Assembly: GCA_002633005.1 (NCBI GenBank)
Contig: NMRA01000310.1
Coordinates: 130,624 to 190,623, forward strand
From: Phoronis australis
Lineage: Eukaryota > Phoronida > Phoronidae
Direction of reading: 5' to 3'
Length of the DNA: 60,000 nt
Shown here: positions 1-13,800 of the stretch, piece after piece
Layout of the letters: each line of letters begins with the position of its first letter
Position numbering within the stretch: position 1 is the stretch's first letter
Program-made: the position numbers and the translations under genes
Notes under the pieces: generated by a model
Told to the model about the DNA's origin: nothing
What the model saw: only the letters and a program-made list of their open reading frames with translations
Database searches by the model: none

Positions 1-340
1 TATACAAACACAAGTAGTTTAACGTATATATTTATACCATCGGCAATATAATTAACATTCTACCGTTATGAGACGGAGTGAGTTGCGGCCGTTGTTGCGA
101 CAAGTGATTGGTGAAGATCTTGGAGACGATTGAAGATTTTCACTAGCGATAAATGCGCTTGGAACCAAGAAATCACGTGTATCCAAAAGGCATGATAGTT
201 TTTGAAAATATAAATTATTTTTGACAAATAAGGGTCGAATTTAAGTGCCGTTTCAAATGATTTGCAACATGCCTTACATGGCGGACGTGCAAACTAGTGC
301 GCAGCACGTTGAGGCTCAGACCCTGGGGGGGGGGGGGGGT
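1..340. other. Noncoding start of window
   Basis: No coding segment or repeat family is recognised. A run of G ends at 339, directly before the assembly gap, and is probably the reason for the gap. Confidence 0.5.
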
Positions 341-348
341 NNNNNNNN
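341..348. other. Assembly gap (8 N)
   Basis: Eight undetermined bases follow a poly-G run. Homopolymer G is a common cause of such gaps. True length unknown. Confidence 0.95.
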
Positions 349-2015
349 GGGTTACTCCATCATTTTGATGGGAGTTTACAGCTGAAAAAATAGGTTACCC
401 CTAGACCTTTTAACAGAGCTACGACCATAAACAGTCCGCTTATATGAAGCTATTCTGAAAATCACATTTTCGTTTATCTCATAGTCACCCATTCGTACTG
501 CACGTAAATTGTCGTGAAAAAGACACCACGTCTACTCCTAGCATATATTCCTGTTTTCGGATGGACGATGTTTTCGGCCGACCAGCCGCCAAACCCCCTG
601 TGCTCACTTTTCGAAAGTGGTTACGCACCCCGTTAGTTGAAATTTGACATCAGTGTTGAGTCAAGCTCTTCGTTTTGTGGTTGATAAACGTATTTCGTGC
701 TCTCATCTTAGGGGGGGGGTATTTGACAAATGGCCATAACGAATTGTGAGCGGTATACTGCAGACGGCGAAAGCGGAAGCGACACCTTGTGCGAACTAAG
801 TGGATTTGCATCTCGGGGGAAATGTACGGCGTAAACCGACGATCCAGGAACACAGGCAACCATATGCGAATGTATCGATTTTAAGAGTATTATAATGAGT
901 GCGTGTAGATGAGTCTGAATGTTATATGGAAACGGTGCAGGCTGTGTTTGATCAGCAGTGAGTCACACTCACCCAGCTTACCGGCAACGCGCACTAATTG
1001 GTCGCGCGTACTTGCCATATAAAAATTATTATGCACGCCGACAGAAAATGAAACCAATTCATTACTCAATCGGCAATCAAAAAGCACGTAATGGTCGTTT
1101 CATGAACCCGTGAATTAATAAAACTATTTTTGCGCTGTCGTGGACATTTTTATGCTCTGTTCAGAAATTATTAGATCTTTTCAAAACCTGTTCGTCTGTC
1201 TACATCGATTCTCACAATACATGCGTCTTATCGATGACGATTCTTGTTGCTCTCGCTGTCGTAATTATTACAATTAAAACAATTTTGAATTATTTATAGT
1301 GTCAACACAGTAAGAGGGGGGAATAAGTGACTTACAAAATGAATATTTATGAACAGCAATTAAATTTTGTACTTCTGTAATTTATAAGCTGGATAATTTA
1401 GAAAGGACATGGCCTTCGAAATCGATAATATTATCAAAAACTATCCGCAAAACATATTTTATTTCTAGAAAGCAAGGTCGATTGGACCATTATGAACTAC
1501 GAAAGAATATAACGCTAAACGATTACGACAAAGTAACACCACCACAGTTACGCTATCGCCCACTCTCACCATGTCTTGTAACACATTAGTTAATCGCATA
1601 CGGAAAAAATGTCACTGCATCATCTCTAATTATGACCCTATGAATGTTTCAGTAAGTCATACCTAGGCACGTAAAATGAAACGTATGTATGATGTCATAT
1701 TACGACATTACATGCACCCATCTCCGGTCACGTGTAACACCACTTTAAGGCGCAACCTAACCACTTCACTGCCTACTCATCATGAAACATTTCGAACCTT
1801 TAGGATAACAACGTTTTACAATGTCAAATAACTCCATCTCACATCGTTTTCCCAGACTAAATGGATTTAGTCCTGTCACATCGCGACACCAAAGTTGACT
1901 TAAGCGTCTTGCTATCATATGTCTAAACCAAAAAACACTAAGACAATATGAGAGTGTTTTGTTTCTACAGATCGTAGTTTGAGTTAAAACGAAACATTTG
2001 GACATGGGTATTTAT
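349..2015. other. No gene seen
   Basis: Short frames only, with no splice context, codon pattern or protein motif that I recognise. Unique-looking AT-rich sequence. Confidence 0.5.
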
Positions 2016-2181
2016 ACTTGGTTGAAGGCACGACCGTACTTTTTGTTAGACAGCTTAATATATACTCGCTCGTAGTAAACAATCTCCTATCTTCAGGCGT
2101 GCAGCTATGAAGCAAAAAAGGCTAAGAGCGAGTATATCGTAAGCTGTCTAACAAAAAGTACAGTCGTGCCTTTAACCAAGT
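2016..2181. repeat. Foldback hairpin element, 166 bp
   Basis: Two arms of 56 bases (2016-2071 and 2126-2181) are near-perfect reverse complements, starting acttggttgaaggcacgac on the left and ending gtcgtgcctttaaccaagt on the right, with a loop of about 54 bases. The shape is that of a foldback MITE. No second copy or clear target duplication was found here, so the superfamily is not assigned. Confidence 0.8.
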
Positions 2182-4860
2182 TTGTGTAAATAATGGGTTG
2201 CTACAGAACAATACATCTGTATATAATGTAAACATGACACCAATTAATGTCAAAGCGATTAATTTTAAACTCTTTTGTTGTTACTAAGGCCTGAAACTTA
2301 GTACAAACCAGTCAGTCTAGTCCTGCTGCACTATTCTTAACCCGGTTCTGTCACCATTGAAGGCAAATTTATGACGTGAAGAAATTACCAAAAATACCAA
2401 CTGTGGCTTCAAATGGTAAAAAAACAACCAACCAGATCAATACCCAATACCTGCCGCGTAATTTGAAGATCTTCCGGCTCCAAAGTATTCTATCATATGT
2501 GTTCTCCTTTATTGACTAAATCCAGTTACTCTGTGTGGTCGGTAAATATCGCACTGGTCTCCAGATGACCCGGCATTATCGACGTGCAAGATACCAGCAT
2601 TGTATGAATAATTCATGCAGAAATGATCGCACTTCAACAGTGAACGTTTACCACCAGATTCTCCACTGGCAGACGCAACCAGTAACGTGTTTCTTTCATT
2701 CGATTTTGGCCGAATACCAAATAATGAATTTTTGACTTAAAATATTTACCGCTATAGAATTGGCCAAAACTTCTTCCTTACTTGGACGAGAAGTGCATTG
2801 TGGGTTTCAGTGCAAAATGCTGGCAGTTAGCGGTAATTCCTCCCGAGACTATGTTGTTCACCGCCTATAAAACGTCACGCCGCGACAAGCCAACTTGTAG
2901 AGTCTGATCTCAATCAATACCCAACGTCACTTCTTTCAAAGCCCTTAAATACCCTCAAGTTGCGTGACTGTAAGTTTATTAAGGTAAGCGGCTTAAATCA
3001 AAATTTGTTTTTTTTTTGTGGCGGAAGGGCCGGGGGCTCAATAGCCGCTTTAAAAACATCATTCAAAGGAGTAAGAAAAATTGCCAACGCGAACATCTCG
3101 TCAAAAGATAGATAGATTTTTGTAAAATTCAAAGAATATCATATCTGTATTGTATGAAGTTTTCGCCACCCTTGCAGTGGACTTGACAAGCGAAGGTCCA
3201 GATATTGATCTAGGATCAATCAACAGTGTATAAACGTATTGGCGACGACGAGAGGATGACTATGACGACAGCGCGGCAAAGTGAAAGATGACGATGAAAC
3301 GACCAGGCGACATGAGCGATCAACTGCACTTTGTGCTACGTCACTTTTCTTTGAGCCCAACGATTATTAGTTTAACCGACAGCAAATTGTTTCTCTAAGT
3401 CAGAAAGTCTCGATACGAAACAATCATGCGTCACTCAGGAAATTCATGTTCAAGTTGTAGCGCCATCTATTACGAAGATAGAGAGCGACATACGGACTTG
3501 AAAGATAGAGGATTATAGAAAATTATGCACGCAGACAAACAAACAAACAAACATGCAGACATGCAGATAAACCAAAATATGTTCGAAGAGATAGCTTGAT
3601 ATGAATTGGATACATTGTCAAAACATCACCGCCAAGTGCATGTCTTGCGACCCATGCATCGGTTACCAAAGATTTTATAGTTATCTAAGATCTTTGACTT
3701 ATGACCTAAATGCGTCACAGCGTTACAAGTAGCGCCACCTTCTGGAAGGCACTCAAATACAGTATAATAGCATGGATGACTGTAATGCCAGTATGTCCTC
3801 TGATGCTTACAAAATACTTTGTTTCGCTTGCCTAAAGGTAAGGAGAGGAAAGTGTATATTCATTATATATTCCACACTACTACTGGCAAGTGGATATAGC
3901 GTCGTTGTCGGTTTACTGGACTCGAGAGGCATCAGTTCGGAACGCGTCGCCGCTCAGTCGAAATATGTCGAATAATGTTGGTCTGACGACTAACAAGGCC
4001 GCTACTCAACGACCGTCTGTGATTTAAAGGTGATAATGTTACTAGTCTAAATAAATAATTATACACTAGTAGTGTGACATAAACCAAAGCCATTTCCTAC
4101 AATCTAGTAAAAAACACGTACAGGCTACGTACATGTAGTTTTATCATAACTTACCGGAGAATAGCAATTGCTTAACGATCACCAAAGTGCCTACTGCAAA
4201 AGTATTGCGGTAAGAAAGAACGGAACACCAAGCCAGGCAAGATAATTGTATTTCATGAACCGTTGTCAAAGGCAGACCATACCCATTTAATTTAATTCTT
4301 CCCGGGTGATTTCTGTTCAGCTGTCGTTTTTCGAATTATTGTGGAGGTCGTAAACATCCGGTGATGCATCACAGATAACATGCAGACGCGTACCCTAATG
4401 GCCCATTTGCGTTTAGGACAGTTGTGAAACTTGGCTTATCAGCATGTTCGGATGGCCCTTGCCATGTGAACCACCAACTCTGTATATTCTCAAGACAAGA
4501 TCTGTCACCGCACAAGTTGCGACCAACAATTATATTATACTATGGTCCGAACGGCACCTGGGTTGAGTTGCATAAAGCTTCAAAAGTTATCGGCTGGATA
4601 AGTTTGATTGTTGCATGACGTCAAGTGCATTGTTCAACAACAAAAACGTGACGTCATTGTTGCTATACAGCGCATAGCTTTTATGCAACTGGGCCCAGGT
4701 GTGATGGCCTGTTCTACTTCCGGCAAGCACACAAACTCTCACCAAGCAGTTACATGTAAGCTTGTCACCAGCTTACGAACCGACAACCGCCCACAACACA
4801 CTTAAAAAACGTTGAATTTTCAGAATTGCGAACTATGCCATTGATTTCAGTTTCACCTAC
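2182..4860. other. No gene seen; one dispersed-repeat fragment
   Basis: No coding segment is supported. Positions 4440-4555 resemble 24466-24570: both contain caactNtgt(a/g)tattctcaa followed by rcaagNNgcgaccaaca. This is an old dispersed repeat of unknown type. A short run of caaa repeats lies near 3537-3552. Confidence 0.45.
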
Positions 4861-4865
4861 CGTAT

Positions 4866-5114
4866 CATGCGCGCACCCAGCCTAAAATATAGGGGGCTCG
4901 ACTTTTTGACAATGTGGACCTTTTACTAACAAAAAACGGGGGACTAAAAAAGAAGAAAAAGAACGGGGAACCACGTTCAGAGCTACGAATTCTGCATTCG
5001 CGCCTTTTTGTGGACTTTTGTCTCGTTTTCTCGGACTTTGTTTCTCTGAGGCGGACCTTTTTTTCCCACTTCGCCAAATGCGCCCCCCGAGCTCCCTACC
5101 CGGGTGCGCGCATG
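4866..5114 (-). mobile_element. MITE, CATGCGCGCACCC family, copy 1
   Basis: Terminal inverted repeats catgcgcgcaccc and gggtgcgcgcatg bound a 249-bp element, flanked on both sides by cgtat (4861-4865 and 5115-5119), a 5-bp target-site duplication. The interior matches the reverse complement of the copies at 46540 and 51231, sharing for example aatgtggaccttttacta. There is no transposase, so it is nonautonomous. A 5-bp duplication is known for hAT5 and Transib elements; the superfamily cannot be decided from the ends alone. Short frames inside it are not genes. Confidence 0.85.
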
Positions 5115-5314
5115 CGTATGTATACGTATTTAAGTCTATGTCTTTGTCAAAGGCAGTTTAGCAAAAGCTGAAGGACAAGTTCTTAAAATGACATTTCTAT
5201 CAAGCCTGACCTATCCGTTGCAAACGGTAGTTGTTGACGCCGCGCATCCATTTTTACGCTCAAAACCCCGCCTCCCGTCGAAAGCTTTTGATTTCAATCG
5301 CTTACAATTATTTG

Positions 5315-5370
5315 AAATTGGTCACAGCTTACTCCAATTTAGAAATTGGTCACAGCTTACTCCAATTTAG
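5315..5370 (+). repeat. 28-bp tandem duplication (2 units)
   Basis: The unit aaattggtcacagcttactc... occurs twice without change (5315-5342 and 5343-5370). It is a recent local duplication. Confidence 0.9.
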
Positions 5371-5413
5371 AAATGTCTCTGGAATTGGATAGACTGACAG
5401 ATCGTCGTTGCTC

Positions 5414-5550
5414 GAGTTCAGTAACGCTAGGACCTCGCTAGACAAGCAAGACTTTGCGAGATTACGGGAGATGTTGCCGTGTATTTTAAACGAGAACACG
5501 TGATCTTGCCCAGGATTTTTCTAGCCGCGAGACCGCTCCAGAACTCTACC
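5414..5550 (+). mobile_element. MITE, CTAGGACC family, partial copy
   Basis: Begins gttcagtaacgctaggacct and continues with cgagattac, gccgtgtattttaaa and gagaacacgtgatct, in the same order as the copy at 21371. The right end has decayed, so the boundary is approximate. Nonautonomous; the other copies are at 14592, 18931, 21371, 29940 and 56546. Confidence 0.75.
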
Positions 5551-5674
5551 CAGGCTCGACAAGTCAAAAAGTGGTCTTGCCTCGGTGGCTTATTTCATGC
5601 GCTAAGCATGACTTCAAGCAATAATGAACTGTACTTTACAAGCTCACGAACTACGTACGTCTCACTTGAGTAAA

Positions 5675-8640
5675 GGAACAAACTGGAGACTTGAGAGCGG
5701 TAAGTGATCCACATCAAAAGTTAAATTGTTGATAGGAGCTAAGCTTTAACTATGGAAATGAAAACAAATACTCAGAGAAACACTCAATTTAAGACACCTT
5801 CATACATTACTGAAAGCTACTGTTGCCTGCAACTGGTGCATAGTCGCGTGCATCCATATTTTAATTTCAAAAAAGCATTTTCGCAACTATCAGATCCGTC
5901 CTGAATGTAGGCACATGTTAGTAAGTATATTAGTAAATTTATTTCCTATGCAATATCTCGAGACTGAAAGAAATAACGGCTCTTAAGTATGCTGCAAACG
6001 GGTGCAATTGCACAGAGGACACTCTCATGCGATGTAATTCACGTATTCCGTCATCACCATGTAGCGATACCAAAGTGCACGAGAAGGTCAAAAGACTCAA
6101 CCGCCGTTTCAGGTTGAAATGTATTGCTAAAATTTAAAGAGACAAGTAGGAGAAAATATGTATACTCTATTGATATGAGATATAAACACGCATCACTATT
6201 GTTTTCGCCTGCTACGTGTTCCAAATAATCGATAATTGATAATCAATGATATGAAATCATGACCATGCTCAGCCATTCTACCTCACCTTCATCCGGGTAT
6301 GTTCTTCTGATGTTCACGTAGTACCAAAGAGTAAATCTGACTCACGGACTAATCCAAGAGAACGCTTACAGTCTCATGACTGTCGAGCTTGACAAAATCA
6401 AATTTCGACCGACTATGAAGCTGTCATGTCAAGAAATTTATCTTGTCCAATACACACTATTTGTTCCTTGCAGAACGTTTACAAGTGCACAATTTTCGCA
6501 GCATTAACACGAGCAAAAGCTCTCATCTAGTCACTGCGATTTCGAAGCAGACGTACGAAGCAGACGTAAGAAGCAGACGTACGAAGCTCGGTTCAGATAT
6601 GATGTTCAAAACTAATTCACTAACATATGTTGTTGACAGGTCCAATTCACAAACAGAATTTAAAATCCGCTTTGGGGCATAATCTAATCAGTTCACAAGT
6701 GAACGCTCTATCCGCAGACGGTGTAGAAAGCACAGTTCCTAGGAAGTTCTGAAAAATCCAAGTCACATCGAATCATGTTTCTCACTAATTGAACAGGTTT
6801 CCATCCATTGTCAATGTTCTAGATCCAGTTCATGGAACCCATGAAACCGTATTTTGTCATTTTTCCGCTATAACGAGCGGAAACGCGAAACTGTTCCTTT
6901 TCTTGAGCCGTACTCCGTCACACAACACGATCTCAGACGAAACTAATAAGCCTTCATAACTAATTCAACATCCTGATTTCTCCTCATCGTGCCTGTATCC
7001 AACGCAACCGCTAGCTCGCGCGCGACTACTTTCCTGGTTTCTAACCTTTCGACTCACACCAGAGCCTTAAGGACCCAAATGTGATTCAATGGAAAGCGAG
7101 TTGTAGTTAACACGACAAGCGTGGCGATAGCCGTCGACTGTGATTCTCAGCGATCATGCCCCGATCAGATGTACTTGGATGCATTGTAAATAGTTCCGCA
7201 TATTTTTCTGACGCAGGCTACAAAGAGCTGCATCCTTCGCCACTGAGCACTGAATCAGTGAATCGGCCAATATTTCGGTGTACTAGTCGATTGCTGATTC
7301 ACATACCGATATTGTCTAGTGTGGTATTGAGAGGGTTTGCGGTGAAAGACAGTTTTCGAGTAATAATCTTAGACACAATAAAGAAAAATCGAATACCTTT
7401 GTGCAGCACTAGTTTAGAAAACATCGGATCGATGGGCACTCTATAGGTAACAACAGCACGTGATCGATACACGAGACTCCATTTTTAACTTATAAATGAG
7501 GGTCATGCAACGTGGATTATGGGCTGAGAGTCTAGGCCATTTTGCCAATCGAGATGGTAGTTGCCCAAAATAGCATGTCTTCAAATTCAGAATTTCTTAC
7601 AGTAGAATAAAAATATAACATTCCACACGACCCTATGGCTATCCTGTCTAAACATCAACCAACCACCACAGGGAAAATAGATTATATATTATATACGCCT
7701 AAGCCATTCGTGATCGAGTGGTTGAGCCAGTCAGCTGGCACACAGGGCGCGTAGGTGGGCCAACTGAACTCTTAAAAGAAGTTATGATTGAGATTTTCAT
7801 GTTCTCTAAGACCCGCGACCAGCCTGAGTGCCCCATATTCAAAGGTCTCACGACCAAACGTAGTTACATGTGAAAACGTCTAATCCAACACTTGTTTGTA
7901 CAGAGTTAATACAAGGAGAAAATGGTGTAAATACGATTTTACGTCAGTTGCAATGTTTCGTTTCACAGCGTCGCGTAATTACGCAGTTGCGTGGCTACGA
8001 CCGTCGTACTTGGCTTACGACCGTCGTAGTAACGACCAAGCACACGACAACTCAACAGACCCCAGTAGGTAGGAGGTTACTTAGGGAAAGTCACACGACC
8101 GTATGTGTATATCACTACCCAACACCCACCATAATCTAGGCCTACAAACAGCAACTCCTCTAGAGCTTGGTTTGAAAATGAGAAGAAAATCTACCTAATA
8201 ATATGTCTACAAGGTTTGAATATTTATTTTTTCAAGCGCTATCCGGCGTATATTTGTAAGAGAATGTGTGCCTTGACGATGACTTGAATCAATTGCCATC
8301 AGAGGGCGACACTCTCTAGCTTGCATAGACTTCAGACAGAGTGTGTTATTAGTCTGATATCCAGTAGAGTTATCTCCCCATGTCTGACATTGTCTTATAA
8401 TGTCGGACACCAAAAGCAATTGCCAAGTGACCATTAATTTTGTACTTTTGATAACTAGGCTTCATTTTTGTTGCTTCTTTTACTCGTCATTTTACCCCAT
8501 AACCGAGGAAGGCGGTCACAGGTGTGGCAGTTGACAGTCGGTGGATGATAGTGATACTATTGTCCCTGAATCCTCACCACCCCCAACAACTCAATGACCA
8601 CCATTCTTTACCATAGCCCATCTGGCACCTCTCACCGTAT
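5675..8640. other. No gene seen; short tandem repeat
   Basis: About 3 kb without a supported gene. At 6542-6588 a 14-bp unit (cgaagcagacgta) repeats about three times. The frame at 7156-7446 reaches a stop just before a gtaac sequence and has no other support. A dinucleotide-like stretch at 7990-8045 repeats cgaccgtcgta. Nothing else is recognised. Confidence 0.45.
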
Positions 8641-9265
8641 CCATGCAATCATCAAAAATGTGTCTTACCCACCTGGTAGCCCATTTTCAACAGACTGACT
8701 TGGCTCCCTATTGACAAATATTTTACATATAGGCGTTTTTGTATGATGCATAAGTGTTTTCACAATAATGTACCAACTTATTTATCCGGTAACCTTGTAC
8801 TCGTTTGAAATAGCCACTAAACCAGGACAAGATTTTCTACCTCAAACAATTTGGGTTTGCCTAAACACAGAACTTCTTTATACTTTAAGTCCTTCTTTAT
8901 TCAAATAGTCTAAAGGAGGCTGACCGTTATGATGATTTCAGACTCAAACTCCTGAGTTCCCTGTGGTCGTCATAGCTGTCCCTCCTTTGTGTCACTCCAA
9001 TGTATATACCACAGAAAAGTTTTTATTTATTTTATTTATTTTAATACATTTTATTTATTTATTTATTTTTAATTCAGTCTGCAAACCCAATTTGTAAATA
9101 TTGTTTAATTTTATGTAACTTAATTTAATCTATTTATCTATCTTAATCTTTTTTATTAAATTTTTGCTTCAGAGGACCATGCTGTATATTAGCCTTTGGC
9201 CAAAGCATGTTTTATATCTATTGTATTTCATCCTCTATAAATAAAGTTTATTATTGTTATTGTGA
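8641..9265 (+). mobile_element. Non-LTR retrotransposon 3' remnant (reverse transcriptase C-terminus and 3' UTR)
   Basis: From about 8692 one frame reads FNRLTWLPIDKYFTYRRF and continues to PTYLSG near 8800. This is the familiar WLPI..R..YK....KCLHN..P.YLS segment found after the polymerase domain in CR1/L2/Jockey-like reverse transcriptases. Stops and frameshifts break it before and after. The following sequence is AT-rich (tttattt repeats 9030-9065) and ends aataaagtttattattgtta at 9240-9262, which looks like the 3' UTR and simple-repeat tail of the element. The copy is 5'-truncated and dead. Family is inferred from the motif only. Confidence 0.65.
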
Positions 9266-9445
9266 CGTCATCAACCTCCCATAAAAGTCGCCTGCATATA
9301 CAGGGTGTCCAAAAACACAACCGTAGGTGAGACTAATAAATGAAAAAAATATCAAATTTTGAACAATAATTTTATGGAGTACCGTTCTTTTTATAAAGTG
9401 AAATTCTCACATCAATTGTTTTCATAAAAATCGACGACTTTCAAG

Positions 9446-9530
9446 GAAACTTGTACAAAGAAGCCATCTCTCAAAAACAAAATTCTTCCAATTTTTTGTT
9501 TTTGAGAGCTGGCTTCTTTGCACAAGTTTC
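9446..9530. repeat. Short hairpin, 85 bp
   Basis: gaaacttgtacaaagaagcc with tctctcaaaaacaaaa on the left is mirrored by ttttgtttttgagag and ggcttctttgcacaagtttc on the right, leaving a very short loop. It may be a small MITE or a local inverted duplication; no target duplication is clear. Confidence 0.75.
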
Positions 9531-10755
9531 TTCCAATTTTTGTTGCTCGAAATTTCGTCTGTTTGGTACAGAAAGATGTAGTCATATTTTAAAATGTTAT
9601 TCCAAAGATATGCTAAAATCAACTTAAAGTTTTAAAGTACATCGACGTAAGGCGTAAAAATGTTTGCTTCAGCGGGATTGCGAAAAAATGAGAGCATCCC
9701 CTTCCCCCCCCCGGTCAACTCCGGTTACCCCTCCGCCACCATGTAGTTACACCCGGAACTCGTCACCAGTTTTACTACCCCTCGTCTCCAGTCGACACTC
9801 GTTTTATCTGCACCTGCAACCCCGCAGCGGCATAAGTTTTACCCGCGTCCCCCGTTTATCTCAGCCCTTCTCTTTTGTCACTTTAACAGGCGCAAACAGT
9901 TTTGAGATAATTGGGATGGCGGACACAAATTAAATCAAATTCGCCAAACTGTTTACAAATCCGTAATTTACAGCACGTTTTTAACAATACCCAAAGGGAT
10001 GCGTGCAGACAAATGTATTTGACGGGCAACCAAGAGAGTCGGGGAAACCCACGGGGGTTTGAGGGTATCCCCCAAGACATTTTCCGAATTGATCCGTGAA
10101 TTCTGCCTTTTCCTGTGGCTATACTGTCTACAATCATTAACAAATCATACACCAGCCCCCCCCCATTCAACACAGCGAGTTTCTTATGAACGATCTTAGT
10201 ACTTTTCTACAAAATCACTGGGAAAAAGTATCGGACGATTTTAACGTTACAAAACGGTCGAGATTACCGCCCTTGTGTAATTCACAAATATTTTTAAGAC
10301 CACCCTTACCCATCCCCCACCACAGCCCCCACTCTCTAGGCCCCTCTCCTCCGCATCTGCTTAATGCACGCGGGTTCGCGCTTCATCAAGTAGCCTGTTA
10401 TTTGGGGCGAATGTTCTAACGCCGCTAACCTTTGAATGAACATATGTTGTTTTCATGACCAATTTGATTTTTTTCTACACCCCTTCGTGAATATTTAACA
10501 GTGGCAGATTTATAGGGTGCAAAGGGCGGTTTCCCCATGCCGGGTCTCCCAGAGAGGGGTGCCTGTCTGAGAGGTCTCTGCCGCCCAAATATTCTAATAT
10601 GAAAGTGAAAGTTAATTCCGTCGTCGGGTCACAAAAAGAACAAAGGAGAGGTAGTCGATTCTATCATTGAGGAACCTTACGTGAATGGCTAATCACAAAG
10701 AATATAAATAACAAAAACACCTAGGATTTATATCAAAAATAATAAATAATGGTCT
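9531..10755. other. No gene seen
   Basis: C-rich tracts near 9700-9740 and 10155 and 10310-10350. Overlapping frames on both strands have no splice or motif support. Confidence 0.45.
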
Positions 10756-10844
10756 GCCCGAATTTTGAGAACCAGTTTTCTCCACTAAATAACGGGCGTC
10801 AGACTGGTTCTCAAAATACGGGCACGTTATATCAGACTATTGCC
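10756..10844 (+). mobile_element. MITE, GAGAACCAGTTTTC hairpin family, copy 1
   Basis: gcccgaattttgagaaccag pairs with ctggttctcaaaatacgggc across the spacer ttttctccactaaataacgg. A conserved tail cacgttatatcagactattgcc-like segment follows, as in the copies at 16797 and 19428. The hairpin is about 68 bp and the whole unit about 89 bp. Nonautonomous; family unnamed. Confidence 0.8.
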
Positions 10845-13800
10845 AAATCAAATACAAAGAAAAGCGCAAAAGAGTCACTCTATTACACCTTGCAACAGAG
10901 GGCGCCCTGAACAATGACAGTTTTCTATTCCCCAAGCAAACACCCGTCACCACTCACTTTATATTACATTTTCATCTAACTACGATACTACGCCCAGGCT
11001 TACTTTTGATGTACCTGAATTGTGCCACATTCTGAATATACGTCACACCGTTGGGGGTAACTATAAGACATGTATTGCAGGGTACGTGATTTTATTTTCT
11101 TTGTTATTCATCGAAACTGTTCGACTGTTCATCAGAAACAAATCTTACGAGATCCAGCAAAAACTACTCGCAGCAACACAGACTAATTATGAGCCAAGGC
11201 CAGGGACACTTCATGATTCAGGGTCTTGTCATATTTTATTACCGAAGAGTTGTGCATTACACGATATACAATAGATGTCGCTGTGTGTGCACCCTGTACA
11301 AAAGATGTCGCTGCGTGTGCACCTTATGCGACAGATGATGGAGAAAAATCTCAATTTTAGTTACCTTGTATTTATCGACTTAACACCACATAAAACAACC
11401 CAGTCATTTCGAAATAGACTTACAATTATTCAGCTGACGTATTTAACTGACTTTCAATCGAAATGACTCAATGGTTGAAAGCATTGCGAGAGGAATTCCG
11501 TGATAAAACGCGGCAGTTATTTTTATAACAGCTATTGTTAACCATCATTTCCCCACAATAGATTTTATTCAATTTTGTGAACAAGCCATGAGGAAATGAC
11601 AGCTTCTGTCTTAATGGTGCAAAGTAATAACAGTCATTTACGTCCATCACAGAACAGTGTCACACAGTCACGCTAGTGTTGGCTTAGGTGGTAAATGAAA
11701 TAACACCAAGGTGCGGACTATCCGTGTGGAGAATTTCTCGCTTGTACTGGTGATTGCTCTGATTCCCTAAGCCTCAGACAACTTTTACGATGCCTATTCA
11801 GCACGCCCTTTGTATTGGCGTAGATCTGAACTAATGAAGTGGAAAAGTAATGGCTAGCATTACTGTCTCAACAATGGTTGCTGTTAGAGCCCCCATTTTG
11901 GTTTTCTCTGACATTTGCAGAGTTATAGCCTGCAACTCTGGAGAGTAGTTTTAACTTGGAACATTATAAATATTACAAAATTACTAAAAAGGTTAACTTG
12001 TATTTTTCTTCACAAAGGGCCACTTCCCAAAGGAACGATAAGTTTGATATTGGTTTTCTTTATCTAAGTTTTGAACTTGAAGTACCAAAACAGTGGTAGA
12101 TTTTGATCGCCAGCTAAACTTAATTAGTTAAGTTCATTGTGAGCGCATCCCTAAACTTACCACATTACAGGTACACTAAACATTTTACGTGTCATTAAAC
12201 TTTAATCTTTATTAGAACTACAATCATAAAGTGCAAATATGGTGATAACCAAACTGAAGATTTGGAATCTCTAGACATTTTTGGTGGCACTGACTTTTTA
12301 ACTATTCTTGCTCCTTGTCAGTAATAAAAATGAAAAGTGGGCACAACAACTGTTTCCTGGTCAAAAATCTGGTTAAACGATATTGAAAGAATCTTAAAAA
12401 ATGAATCCATATGATATTGTTAACTTTGTATATCCACCGAGTATATCAATACGCGCAGTAGTTTATCTTCAATCGTACCCAATGGTTGTAGTTTTTAGAT
12501 TATTAGTTCATCGATTTTTAAAAATCGAAAACCGTACTTGGTTGTTTTTTCCAGCTGAATACCGCCGTGGTGTTCGTTTATAACGAAAATTAGTCAATGG
12601 GTTAATGCATTTTGAAACTTCGCCATTATGTGCAGTCAGAGATGTTTAGTACAGTTTATGTTCGGATAATTACACTTAATTGGGTCTTGCTCGCATCGGG
12701 CAATGCGGTCATCACAATTGTACCTGATTCCGGCATAGCGCTCTCTTTGTTCCTGGTACAAGCCGCTCGGAAGGACGAGCGGTGAAAATTCCTGCATATC
12801 TTTAGAAAAGCGTGACTTCCCTGTAAGCGTATTATTCACGGTATGCTTAGCTTAGAAATCCACGTCAGCTTTATAGCTTTGCTGAGGTTCGAAGTGTGCG
12901 TTTTAGCAGCTTTCTCATAGTATACTTATGATATAATCCTTGATTGTGTTAGGGTAAGTCAATTCCTACGCGGCTTATTTCAGTAGGTATTTTCGCGAGA
13001 TGAATTTTGCGTATGACTAGCCTACTCGAAACAAAACCCGACATGGCGGCAAAGATACATCGGGATCAAGTGACGCCACTCGTGTACCTGACAAGGTGTT
13101 CAGTGTAATGGCTACACTGAGACTCAACTAATGATACATCATTTCTAACGCAGGTTATGGAAAAATGAGTAATAGTCGACTTCAAACTAAATTCACAAGC
13201 ATTTCTTCCTTGTGCGGGTACATTGTAGAGTGGATGGTTTAGCACCTTCCAAGTATGTCTGCAGCTACGTGGTTAAACGTAAGTTCGACAATTGTTTAAT
13301 TTTAATATATGAAATTGCGTTAGGTTTTAGAAGTGAGCAAAACTAAAAACCATGGTGACGTAAAATAGAATATTTAGTTAAGGCAACAAGGACTGGAGTT
13401 AATCAATAACGTCAGTTAGTCATCTTGTCACTTTTCGCCAGTGTTACTCAGCATTGGTGGAATATGAACATATAGAAAACAAGCCGTGCTTGTACCTGGA
13501 CCCTTTCGACATGTAGGCCTATCCCCGGAAACCTTCTACATTGCTTAAACTCATCCCGTATTGAAACTGGACGGCGCCAATCTCCTCTCTTAAAGTGAAT
13601 TTTAAGAAGACGCTAGAAAGTGTTTGAAAGTCCGCTAGCATTGAAAGAAAGGTTTGTAAAGGAAGATGGAAACCAACTGAGCAATGCAACTAGGCTTTCC
13701 TGCACACGCGCGGCTGCGGCCCGCCCGCGTACAAAGATCCTCTCTCTCGCACAGTATTTCCCTCTCACAGACTTTCGGCTTCTCAATGGCATTTTCTTGC

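Noticed and set aside
4865-5171. Opposed frames over poly-A/poly-G tracts
   Set aside because: Both lie in a MITE.
13043-13108. Start-like ATGGCGGCAAAG with 21 codons
   Set aside because: The only candidate donor (aag/gtgttc) is weak and no other signal is present.
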